A stretch of DNA of 64,000 bases from Aquila chrysaetos chrysaetos (lineage: Eukaryota; Chordata; Aves; Accipitriformes; Accipitridae), in contig NC_044019.1 of NCBI RefSeq assembly GCF_900496995.4, forward strand, positions 4,685,501-4,749,500. Direction: 5' to 3'. The notes under the pieces are model-generated. The model was given only the letters and a program-made list of their open reading frames with translations, did no database searches and had not been told where the DNA came from. Position numbers and translations under genes: made by a program. Positions 33,333-52,550 of this stretch are shown piece by piece (position 1 is the first letter of the stretch; each line of letters opens with the position of its first letter).

Positions 33333-35799
33333 CTGCCCAGGGTGTCACCAGCCAGGGAGGTCCCTGTCCTCCCGGTCCCCTCACGGCAGGAACAGCGACC
33401 TGCATGTCCCAGGCTCCATGGCTTCCCAGTGACACCACATGTTATTTTGCTTGGCATGACTTGTGCTTTTAAAGCCATGGCGAGGGACAACCCGTCTTAA
33501 TGCCACTAATTTGAGCCTGGTAGAGAACGCAGCTGGTCCCTTCGCTTTAGGTTTTTGGGCCCTGGGTGACACCCGAGCATGGCTGCGGGTAGGGGCAGCT
33601 CCAGCACACCCCGTCCCATCGCTCACCAGCTGCTTGGCATCGCTGCGCTGGCTGCCCTGCTAACGTTCCTCTTGGGAAAGCTGGGAAGCCAGCCGGGACA
33701 TCTGCTTTGGGTGGCTGCTGAGCCCGGAGCCGGTGACGACGGGTGTGATTTCATGGCCTTTCCCGAGGGGTCTCGGTCCTCTCCGCTCATGCAGCGCTGT
33801 GGGGCTGTGGGGCCCTTTTTGCTCTCCCCCTGCCCCTCGCTGCAAGCCTGGGCTTTGTGCCAGACCACGCAGGGGGAAACTGAGGCAGGGGGTAGCCCAG
33901 CCATCCTGGCTGGGGCAGATTCCTGCAGCTGCAGGGGCAGCAGCTCTTTAATCCCCACAAATGGGGGTTACAGGAGAGGAATAAACGCCTCAGCACACAC
34001 GTGTGCAGGGACAAGGTCGTCCCGCTCAGGGTCCCTCCGTTCTCCCTGTCCTTGGTGTCACCACCATGGCCTCAATGTGCTTTGGGAGGGAGCAGGGGGA
34101 GCTGGGGGGGGTTCAGGGCACAGGGGGGGCCACACAGGGGCAAAAGGCATCGCTGCCAGGACCGCGGGGCCGGGGGCACGCGCCGGGGCCCGTCCACCCC
34201 CTGGCCTCGGGCCTCGGTGCTGTGTGTGCTTTGGCAGTTGCTCAGCGGTGACAGCCCATCCCTGGAGGGATCATTAGTCCTGCCTCATTAAAAAAAGTTA
34301 CTCACCCTTTAAGACAGAAACAAGAATATCCTGGAAATGCCTCGGTTTGGTGAGTTCTCGCATTAAAGGTATGATCGAAATCAAGAGGGCGGCTGCACAT
34401 GATGCTCGCCGGCACGTGGGGCAGGTGAGATGCTCGGGCAGCAGCCTGGGGTTGCCGCGGACTCTTGCTTTCCCCTCTGTGCCCGGGATGGGTGGCCATC
34501 ACCCGGCTTCTGGGCTGTGGCCAGCACCTCTCCGTGCTCCCACCCCTTGGGCTGGGACGGCAAAACTGCTGCTCTCCTCCAGTGAGGACAGAGCCAAGGT
34601 CTGGCTTCGTCCATTCTTGCCAAACCCTCCTGCTTCAGGGTCTCCCCACCGGCTCCGCTGCCCCGGGGACGAGCCACCGAGAAGCCCACGTGGGGTACAA
34701 GGATGGCACGCGCCCACCCAACCTGCACCGCCATGGGCACCGTGGCATCCCCGGCCACCTCGTCCTGCCCAGGGACCCCTCAGCAAGGTGGGGGAACCCC
34801 TGCATCATGGTGGCCTGGTCAAGTCCCCAGCCCCGGGGCCATGGGGGACCCTGAGCTTCAGGTATTTTAAGCAGATGAGCAGCTCCAGCGATTACGCGCT
34901 TGCTGGATGGCGAGGGGGTGAGTCACGGCCTCGTTGAATCAGAGCTTTAATTTGCAGCGATGAAACACGCTCCCATTGCAATCACCCAAAAGTGAGGAGC
35001 TCCGGCCGCCCCGGGGCACCCCTGGCCCTGGGGGGGTGGGGGGGTCTCGGTGGCGGGGAGAAGGTGGAAGCGCTGCTGGGGCTGGGAAGGTCTTTCCTGG
35101 GGGATTTTCGGGTCGGGGTGCAGCCCCTCACCCGGGCACTGCTTTGAGCCTCTTCCCTGTCTCCGGTCGTGGGATGCTGGTGGGACCCGGCTCCTCTCCG
35201 AGGGCTTGGCTTCAGCCCCAGCTCCTTGGGAAACCCAGGGAAAAAAAATCACAGGGCTCAAATGTCCCTGAGCCCCCTCCCCTGGGGATGGAGCCATTAG
35301 CCCCCCAAAACCCCACTGCAGGGCAGGCAGGGACCCAGGACAGGCAGGTGCTGCCAGACGCAGGACGCCTGCCCCTTCCTCCCCGGGGGCAACGCACCGG
35401 GCTCGGGGTGGGCAAAGCTGCGCCAAGATGCCCGGCTGGCACCTTTGGGCCGTGACAGGGTGATCCATGCTCCCTGCAAAAGGACCTTCCTTTTGCCTTC
35501 TTCCTCCTGCAAAGTGAGAAAAACAGCTCTTCTCCTCCCAACACACCCTCATGTCGGTGCAGCCCCTGGCTCTGCTGAGCCTCTGTCTTTGCCAAAGCTG
35601 GGAATGGCTTAAAGTCTCCTCCGGCCGGGGCTCCACGTCTCTCCAAGCCACAGTGGGAAGGCGAGGGACAAACCCTGCATCCCAACAGCGATGGGGATGA
35701 GGTCTCACGGCCGCCTCGTTCACCTGGGACGGCCGGGACCCTGTGGCAGGGGTAGGAGCCCGAACAGCTGGAAAAACCCCCACTAAAAATTAACATTAA

Positions 35800-35805
35800 T
35801 TTATT
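35800..35805 (-). terminator. SLC9A1: Distal poly(A) signal, SLC9A1
   Basis: The minus strand carries TATTCTAATAAATTAATG followed by TTTTTAGTGGGGGTTTTT. AATAAA, a suitable gap and a strong GT/T-rich downstream element are all present, so cleavage is expected near 35,780. Confidence 0.75.
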
Positions 35806-36670
35806 AGAATATTCATGATAAAAACCAAGATTCTCTTTACATGTGTTTTTTTTTCCTTTTTATACAAGAGAATTTTCATTGCTTTTTTCCTCCTGGAGAC
35901 AGAGCAGGGCAGGCAGGCAGGCGCAGGCAGCGACGTGGGCTCACGCCCCAGCATGACGAAGCCACGTGGATGCCGGTCCCCCGGGGTCCCGGTTGGGACG
36001 TGGAGCGGGTGGGCGCACGGGATGGGTGCCCACCAAGGCAGCGGGGCAGAGACGACGCGTGGCAAGGCACGGCGCGGGGAGGGGGGCGACGAGCACCCCG
36101 TGGCATGGGAGAGGCAGCACCCGTGGCAAAGGGTGGCACGTGGGGGACGAGGTGACACGCTCGAGCACGATGCAGGGCACCCCCGAGCCTGGGGAGGGCT
36201 GTAAGTCAACTAAACACCCAGCACTCCCTCCCAGCCAAGCCTTGGGGAAAGATGGGTCCTTCTAAACTCAGGACACCCAACACCCCCAGCCGTCCTCCTC
36301 GGTGGGGGGAGACCGTCCCCCTCCTGCCAACCTCTGGGCCCCAACGTGTCCCCATGCTGGGCGAGCCGGCCCCCAGCTCTTCCCCAGCTCCTTTCGGTTG
36401 CAGGGAGACAAAAATAATCCCCCCCCATGTAGCAAACGCAACCCCTTGCATGCCCCCTCCCTGCGCCCGGGGAGCCCGGACACCATCTTTGGTTAAGGAG
36501 CAGCCGGTGCTGCTGCTGCGCAGGCACGGGGCGAGGGGCTGAGGCTGGCGGAGGGTCCCCGTGGGGACGAGTGACAGGTAGCGGTTCCAGGAGGAATGGA
36601 GAGGCCCAGGCTTGCAGGGCCACTCAAAGCGAGGGGGGACCCAGCTCCCCCCTTGCATGGCTATAGGATA

Positions 36671-36676
36671 TTTATT
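36671..36676 (-). terminator. SLC9A1: Proximal poly(A) signal, SLC9A1
   Basis: The minus strand has TTAAATAAATATCC about 660 bases past the stop. The downstream region is G-rich, which can serve. It could give a short-UTR isoform. Confidence 0.45.
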
Positions 36677-37334
36677 TAACAAGACCTGGCGTGAAATGCA
36701 GGGCCGGAGGAGACGTTCCCGGGCGGCAGCTGGCCCCGTGGGGGAAGCGGCCAAGGCGGGGAGCAGCGGCACGAGCCCCAAGTCCCTGGGAGGGTGCCGG
36801 GTGAGGTGGTGGGTGCACCAGCCTCGGCACAGAGCCTGGCTCCCGTCTTCCCATCTCTCCACTCTGGAGCAAGGCGAGGGGGCAGGTAAAACACAAGCCG
36901 GAGAGAGGCGAAGCTGTGCTGTGGGGCAGCCTCCACGGACACCCCCAGCTCCCCGGCCAGAGCCCACCCCGTGCCGGCCGCAGCCGCTCCGAGGAGCCGC
37001 TCGCAGGTCCTGAGTGGGTGGCCAGCCTCCGGGAAAGCCCTGCCGGGGCTGCGAGGCACCTGCAAATCCCAGTCCCGGGCAGTAAATTGTCCGTCACCCC
37101 CAGGCCACGGCGGCCGAGGAGCCTGGTGCGTCCCGGGCGCTCCTTCCCCGTTCCTTGGGGCCAGCCCATGGCTTGCTGGGCACAGCTGTCCTGGCAATCC
37201 CAGTCCATCCAGGACGGTCTCCCCTTCCCGAACCCGGTGTGTAGTGACAGAGGAAACCAAAAAGGAGAGCAAAGAAAGAACGAATGAAGAGAGAGAAACC
37301 ATATAGAGGCGCGTGAGGCTTCGCGCGCCAGCTG

Positions 37335-45054
<7,720 letters not shown>

Positions 45055-48000
45055 TCAGTTTCCCCTCCTAACCCCCTTCTTCCCCATGGTCCCAAGCTGT
45101 AAAGAGGAAACTGCAGCTTCACCAGACCCACGTACCCTGGCATTGCTTGATCTCAGGCCAGAAAATAACAGTGAGTCCCAGTTCAACAGGCAGCAGCCAC
45201 CCTCTGGGCACCCCGGGGTCTCTCAGGGGACCCCCAGGCCCCCACGACAGCCGTCTGCGGCACAGGCAGTACTCAAAACACAAGCTGTCGCTGGCTCCAG
45301 CTCTTCCCATCGCAGCTACTAATCCCGAGCGCACGTAGGCACTGGCATTTACCTCCCGTCAGACAGCAGTCTGCCCACCCAGGCGCCGTTACACCCAGCG
45401 TGCCAGGCTCTGGCAGGAGGCAGCAGCACAGTGCCCGTCCCTGGGCGTCCCTGGGTGTCCCTGACACAGGGGACAGGGAGGGAAGCTGATGCTCGGTGGG
45501 TTTGAGGATGCAACTGGAGCAGCTCCTTATTCCCCCTCCTGCAGCTTCAGGAACAAGCTGGGAGGTTTTATATGGCCAGTTGCAGCAACACCTGCCTTCC
45601 CTGCAGGCAGGGCTGCTCCTGGGCACGGAGCAGGGACAGGACATATCCTCATGGTGCAGGGCTATTCCTTGGGGTGCAAGGTAAGAGGGAACTTGTTTTC
45701 CCCTTTGAAATCCCAGCACGACCCCAAATGCAGGTCTCTGAGCCAGCCGAGACCCGCTGGGATGACATCCACCACACATCCCACAGCCCTGGCAATGCAG
45801 GCATCCGCCTGCAGGTCGGGCAGGTAGCACGACGCCAACCAAAGCAGCACTTCAGCCAACGCACCGATACCCACAGAAGGATTTTGGGTTCCCTGGATCC
45901 TCTCCCAGCCTTTATAATTATTATTTTGAAGTGAAGCACATTTGTTCCCTGGCAAGGGAAGCGGTTTAAAATAAGGAACCCTGCCTTGGCATCCCGTGTT
46001 CCTCCATTCCTTCCGGCTGGGCGGCTGTGCCATCTGCACATCGTTTCACAACAGATTAAAAAAAACCCCTCCCTAACGAGCCACCATCCCGCTGACGATC
46101 CGGAGCCGCTCTGCGCCGCGGCGAGCCCCCTCGCCCCCCCCCCCGCCGAGCCTGCAGGGACCACATCTGCGCCGCGGTGCTGGCTCATCCCTCCTCCACC
46201 TGCGCAGCCGAGTGGGGAAGGTGCCGCATGAATCTGGCTCCAATGGGAAAAGCAGCCGCTTCCACAATCCCTCCCTAAGGACAGGCAGTGATTCAACTAC
46301 CGGCCATGGCCATGTCCACGCACAGGTCCCCAAGGGCAGGATTAGACCTCAAATTGCTACCTGAGCTGCAGGCGCTGCCTCCGGCATGGGCAAGCCCAGC
46401 ACTGCAGAGGCTGGAGGATTCATCACACCCAAGGCTCCACGCAGGTCTGGCCGTGCCATTTTGGCAGTGCCCAGGTGGCTCCGATGGGTCTCGGGTGCTG
46501 GATCGATGTGGGAAGGAGTCTGGTTTCTACCTTGGCTTTGCTGCAGCGGCACCGATCTCTGAGCAAACTGCTCTGTGGCCTTTGGGTTCGGACACGAGGG
46601 GAAGCCGGGAGGAAACGGGAAGCATCCGAGCTTTCTCCCAGTGCTCTCCCAGTGTCTGGCCACCGGCATTCAGGGACATCCTGGTCTGGATGCGGTTCCT
46701 GATTTACCCCCACGGGATTTTTCTTCTGTCTCTGATCTCCCCAGAGCCCACGTAAGTGCTGAGCACCCCAAGGCAGCCCGGGCAGGAGCTCCCCATCAGA
46801 GGGGAGGCGATAAATAAACCCTTTTCCAAGCACAGCTCATGCAAACGCCAGGAACAACCGGCCCTTCCAGCACACCGGGCAATTGCCCGTCTCAGCATAC
46901 GCCAGCCTTGGCCAGAGAAGGTTTAAAGCCACACAAGCAGCGAGAAGCCTGCAGCAAATCAGTTTTCGCTTGCTAAGTACGTTCAATCATGAATAAAACA
47001 CAAACACTAACAATTAAGCATCTCACTTCTTCCCCACAGGCCCCAGGATCCCATTAAACTGGAACATTCGCGTGCTGATGTGAATTCAATGTTTTAGAGC
47101 CTTTTTGTAGGGCCCTAAAAATACACTCACACGGGCTGCATGTTAATTATGCCTTTGATTTCGCTGAATCTCAGCCATTTTTTGCTCCCTGCTTTCTCCA
47201 CTCAGTATTTTTAGAGCACTCGAAAGCTCACCGGTACCAATCTGTTGCTGGGATCCTGCTGGGATCCTGCTCTGAGTGCCAGGCCAGCATCCCGCTTCGG
47301 GGTGGGGATGATTAATGGGAAGAAACACTCTCGCCGCAGGGGCAATGCCAGGCAGGGGTGAACCGGTCCGATCCCAGCTCTGCGCCTGAATTTCTCTGCT
47401 GGAGGAACACGAAGGCTGCGGCAGGATGCTGGTTGATGAGGATGCCCGGCCACGGGCACATCCAGGTGCAGCGGGAAGGGGAATAAGTTTTGATAATAGC
47501 CTTAATAATAACAATAATAAGCCTTAATAACCCCCCAGGCTCCTGCTCCTGGCTGCTTTAGTAAAAGGTTATTAGCACAGCAGGTAGCCGGGCTGCTCGC
47601 CTGCCCAGGTACCTACTGCTGCCACCAGCCTGTCCCCAAATATGTGGTGGCTCTGCTGCAAACTGGGACTCATCTACTGCAGTGGGAGCTGCAAATCCTC
47701 TGCTGCCAGCGCAAACCCAGGATGAGCCAGGAGGCAGGGGGGGCACAGCGAGACCCCCAGTGCTCCTTCATTTTCCTCTGTTAAGCAGCAAGTGCTTCTT
47801 GCCGCAGCAGAAGGGCAGGAGCCAGCATCCGAGAGGTCTGCCTGGCTGGCAGGGCTGCGCTGGCTGCACGGGAAGCACTTCCCTAAGGAGCGAGGAGCAG
47901 TAACGGAGAGACAGTGCCTGCACCAGGCGTACGAGACTCCCGGCACGCTGCTGCCAGCACACCCTGAATAAACAAGTGATGCAGGAGCAGAGGGGATGAG

Positions 48001-49612
48001 GCAGCTGGTCTCCGGCACATCCGCATCCGGAGGATGAGCAGGGATGCGCAGGAGTGGGCAGGCGAGTACATGGAGCAGCTTTTCCCATGGAGAAGCACCC
48101 ACTGGGTTTCAGCTGGTTTTCCTGAACCCCACCAGGAGGGAAGTCCCCTGAGACCCCATTTCCCTGAGAGCAATCCGCAATCCCCAAATTACCAGCACGG
48201 GGCACGCAGAGTCCCCCAAGTTTCTTTGGAAAACAAACTCCATGGGAGCGGTTCCCCTATCAACAGCATCAAACTATTAAAAGCAAGACCAGTTGAGTAA
48301 ACATCAACCCCAAGAGCTTGAGCAAACAAGGAAAAGGAAATCCAAAAGTTAATAGTTCCTATTAAAATGGTTCCTCGCCCACATCACGCACCCCAGCTTG
48401 CATGTGCCCAGCAAGGCGAACAGAGGGATCGCTCTCTGCTGGTGGTCAGCTCTTCCTCAGGTTAGGGCAGAAAGGAGCTGGGGAGTGGCTTTCCAGTTTT
48501 AACCACATTCTAAGCACTTGAAGGACAGGAGGAAATCATCATCCTTCAAATTAAAGTGATTTTGGCCAAGGAAAGCTGTTGCAAGGCGATGCTCGTGCTG
48601 CAAAAGTTAGCTCTGCAGCTTTTGAACATCAGTTGTCTTCATTTTGGTGTCAGCAGATTTGCACGGGGCCATTTCTACCCAAGTGCAGGCAGTCGAGGGC
48701 AATATCAGGAATTTTCCCCCACTAACTTCAGCGGTGGCAAGAACCACCAGTGTCTGCTGGATTGTGCAGCAAGGCAGATTATTTTTCCCCTAGGTGCATA
48801 AAGCAGGCTTGTATTTTGGAGGCTGTGGAAGCTGAACGAAGACACCTGAGCACGGCCCCAGCAGAGCCAACCACCTTTGGTCTCCAGACTTTGCAAGGGC
48901 CAGTCCTTGCCCCAGGAAACGCAAGGACTCTGATTTCAGCTGCTAAAGGTTCATCCCCACCCTACCAAGGGGGAGCCAGGCTGCTTTTCCCAAGGCCCTG
49001 GTTGCTGGCAGATGCAGTGCCATGTAAATATTTACTCCCAACCAAACAGCTTGGGAGAGACTCTGACCTACGTGTGGCTTTTTCCTTCCTCGGCTGTATC
49101 TGGGTTACCGCAGCCCCAGCGCACGGGTCGGATGCTGTGCCTGGCGTTATATAAGCTCCATCCAGCAGCATCTGCTCCTTCGTTGCCTAATGACTCAAAA
49201 CCCACCATATCTGATCTGCTTCCATCCTCAGCCTGGGCAGGAAGAGCCTGAAGGGATATGGAGGGAAGGGACACAGAGGAAAGGGTGCTGGGCACCCAAC
49301 CCAGACCCAGCATCACCACCCAAGGAGATCACTGCTGTCAAAACGTGCTGGGTCCCACACAAGCATTTGCCTGAGGCGATGTTTCTTGCGCTGCAGCTAA
49401 AGTAGAGGCAATCTCCATGCCCTGAGCTGCTCACAGCAATTTGAAAACCCTCTCACAAGGCCAGAAGGGGATGATTTGCAGCTCTCAAACCAACAGTGCC
49501 TGTCGAGGCGGCTCTGGTGCTGGGAACCTACTGCAAAAGGGAGCAGGGAGCAAACCCCTTTGCTCAGCCCAGCCTCATCCCACAACAGAGAGCCCCAAGG
49601 ACCAGAGGTGCT

Positions 49613-49664
49613 GTGTCCTACAGCAGCTATAAGGTCCCGTGTCCTACAGCACCTATAAGGTCCC
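49613..49664. repeat. 26-bp direct duplication
   Basis: GTGTCCTACAGCAGCTATAA and the following bases recur 26 bases later with few changes. It is a simple tandem duplication in SLC9A1 intron 1. Confidence 0.85.
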
Positions 49665-50055
49665 CTCCCTCCCCACCTGATGGCATTTCCCCATCCCACC
49701 CATGCAGGACTTCTCCCTTCGCATCACCCTGGCCGCTGCAATACAGCTCCACATGGCATGGGACCCAAGGTCAGGCTTAGTCAGAGCTCTGGCAGTGCTC
49801 CCCTAATTTTAAAGACCTCTCTCAAAGCAGTGCGGAAAGAACATTTTAAGAACATTTTAATCAAACACTTCAAAAGAACACATATGATGAAAGAAAGGAC
49901 GCAAACATCCTTTCACGCACTTCCCTGCTCCAGGCCAGATCTGGGAGACATCTGTATCTCCCACTCTGGCTCCCAGCGTGGGGACATTGCTGGAGTCGGA
50001 GCTGTAAGAGCCCCTGCAATCCCCATGGCCCTGAAAAACACTGGTGTTCAGAGGC

Positions 50056-50141
50056 AATAAATAGAAAATAAAATTTTAAAAAAATTATATATATATAAAT
50101 ATATATAAATATTTATATATATATAAAAAAAATATATATAA
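50056..50141. repeat. AT-rich low-complexity island
   Basis: About 85 bases are almost entirely A and T, mostly TATA/AAATAT words, with several short inverted repeats. The island stands out in GC-rich surroundings. It is probably a degenerated TA microsatellite. Confidence 0.85.
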
Positions 50142-52369
50142 TGCTGATGCTGGAGGCAGCCTGCACCACGAGACGGCGTGCCAGCCCTGGGGACTGTGGG
50201 GTTCCCCCTGGCCCCCAGAGCTGCCGTGCACTCGTCCCCATGAGCCAGACCCACAGCTGGGATTGCCATCAGCCATCACATCCTCCTAGAGCTGCAAATT
50301 GAATTTGGCTGGGATTAACGTCCCCTCCTTTCATAGGAGGAAAAGAAACATGAAGGAGGAGGGAAGGAAACCCACTTGGTTGGTGTTTGAGTTGGAGCTG
50401 GGTAAACAGGGGGAGAAAGGAGGGAAGGGAGCACACAGCATGGCTGGAAGGGCTCGGCACATTCATGGTTAAGCGGGATGCTCCTGCGGCTTCACCCCGC
50501 TTCCCAAGCGCCCACGCATGGGGAGTGTTGCAGGAAAGCCAGGCTGCTTCCAGGAAGATGCCTGGTAGCTAACAGGAGGCACAAGAAATGAGAACGGTTA
50601 CAAAAACACCCCATCCTCCCAGGCTTCAGAAGTTTATTAGAGCAGCTGCAGGCTCCAGCAGGCAGGCGGCAGCCCCGAGAGAAATTACACAATTATTAAC
50701 CAGGGATTAGACAGCTCTTCCACCCCCTGGATGATTTTTTCTGAAAGAAGGTAGATGAGGCATCAGTCTGGGTGAGGGGGTGGTGAAGCCCCCCCCCAAG
50801 TGATGCTCGCTGCAGCCCCAGGGACCCATGGGTGCTTGTTTGGGCTGCAGGGTGGGACCGAGCGGCCGCGTGGCTTGGGTGCGGAGCGTGCTGCGGTGCT
50901 GGAAAAGCCCTGGGAGAAGGCACGGGGTCCGGGAAGGAGGCGGTGAGGGGGAGCAGGCATGCTCAGAAGAGCTGCCCTTCTGAAGGACACTGCAGAGAGC
51001 ACCGGCTGAAGGAGACACACGTGTCTCAGCAGCACCAGGGCCCCTCCAAAGGCCACTTTAACCCTTCAGAATACCAGGCTGGCAGGGTCCGGGTGGGCCA
51101 CACAGAGATACAACGGCCCTGTGTCATTAGCAAACCCGTGGACCCGGTGACGAGGGATGCAGGCAGCTGAGGACATCTTCCCACGCTCCCGTGGGACACG
51201 GGGACCACGGAGAGCCCTGACATGTGGATGCTTTGCTGGATGAGCCACAAAGTCATCAGCCAGGGGGACTAGTCATCTGCAAAGCCATTACCCAGCACCA
51301 TCCCCTTCTTCTTTCTCTGCTTAGAAGAAATAGCTGGGTGGGGAGGAGAGTTGGGGCTGGGCTCCAGGGTCTGCAAAGCACAAAGATCACTCTGACCTGG
51401 TTTTCACACTCTGTATTTTGGGGTGGTAGAGGGTCAAGGATGTGGGGCTAAGCCCCAAGCAGGGTTAAAGCCCTGTGAGGATGGCAATGCAGGAACCGAA
51501 TGTTTTGCAACCGGCTCCCAGGGGAAAACCCGTCTCAGGTTCCCAGATTTTGGCCGCAGTTTCTTTCCATTTATCCCCTTTCCTCCCAAAAAACGTGCTG
51601 GGTTTCTCTCTTCCCCGGCTCAACCATCGGCTGCTGCTGCAGTTGCCCAAAGATCAGCCGGGCTTTGCTGATTGCTGGTGGCCTCCAGCACAACCCTCAT
51701 GGGATGTCTTGTAGCTGCTGGGAGCGTGTCTCAGCCCTGCTGTGCAGCCTCCCTTGTAAAATGGAGTCGGATCCATCGACCTGCCTGCAAAGACAGGGAG
51801 CGAGGAGCCTGGGGAAGGGCACGGAGAGAGAGCTGCATGTGCCCGGCACCGGCGCAGGTACCAGATGTAATGGGGAAGTCTCGAGGGAAGGGGATGAAAA
51901 TTGAACTTGCTGAAAAGGAATTAAATAGCTGGTGATTTACACCTAAAAATAGAGCGAGGCCACGGCTCGTGTCACCCTGCAAGGGGAGGTGGTAAAACCA
52001 TGATACTTAAATTACATCCATTGCGACTCACAAGCTCCAACGTCACCACCTGCCCTGAACCTCCAGCCCTATCGAGCACCAATGCGGCTTGCCCCGGCAG
52101 CCGCCCCGCCGGGACGGCACGTGTGGGGGCCCTGCTGCAGCTTGGGCTTTGCCAAACCCTGTTCTGCTTCACCATGGAGCAGGCAGGGTTTTAATGCAGG
52201 TCCAGGTCTCCTGAGTGCTCTCCTGCAGCTCTCTCTGGGCTGGTTTCAGCAATTTGGGTTGGTTGGGGCAACCTTTAAGAGAAGCATCCATTGGCCTCAA
52301 TGACCGGAACGGAAAAGTTTTGATTTCCACTCCAAAATGACATTTCCTGGTTAGAAGTTGACTGCTGTT

Positions 52370-52550
52370 TTTTTTTTTAAAGACACAGGTACAGAAAGAG
52401 CTCCTAAGCAAAACAATTTCCTCCAGATCAAACCAAATGTTTCATTCAAGCCTCATTATTTTCTTGTTGCTAATTACGGAGAAAAGCCAAGAATCAGGAG
52501 TGTAATTAATTTATACTGCTTTTTGTGACTCACTGAGTTAATGCAGATAC
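52370..52550. promoter_or_regulatory. Candidate conserved non-coding element in SLC9A1 intron 1
   Basis: The stretch is CpG-poor, AT-rich and non-repetitive. It carries TGCTAATTACGG, GTGTAATTAATTT and GTGACTCACTGAGTTAATG, that is homeobox-like TAATTA sites and an AP-1-like TGACTCA. It could be a developmental enhancer; the inference is from texture only. Confidence 0.25.

Larger units (their letters stand above)
30029..35780. other. Intergenic region between SLC9A1 and TENT5B
   Basis: About 5.75 kb separates the SLC9A1 3' end from the TENT5B promoter region. No recognisable gene was found; frames here are chance products of GC-rich sequence. The region includes a minisatellite at 32.34-32.69 kb, a CTCF-like motif at 33,318, and several short AT-rich islands (about 31.54-31.62, 33.43-33.51, 34.27-34.40 and 34.86-34.97 kb). 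Confidence 0.6.
35785..37334 (-). other. SLC9A1: SLC9A1 3' UTR
   Basis: This is the transcribed sequence after the SLC9A1 TAG stop. It is about 1.55 kb to the distal poly(A) signal. Most of it is GC-rich, changing sharply to AT-rich over the last 100 bases, as is usual at a real 3' end. No coding is expected within it. Confidence 0.75.

Noticed and set aside
33579..34277. Plus-strand frame starting with a hydrophobic, signal-like N terminus
   Set aside because: The hydrophobic start runs into composition-driven sequence with no recognisable domain, and overlapping frames are open too.
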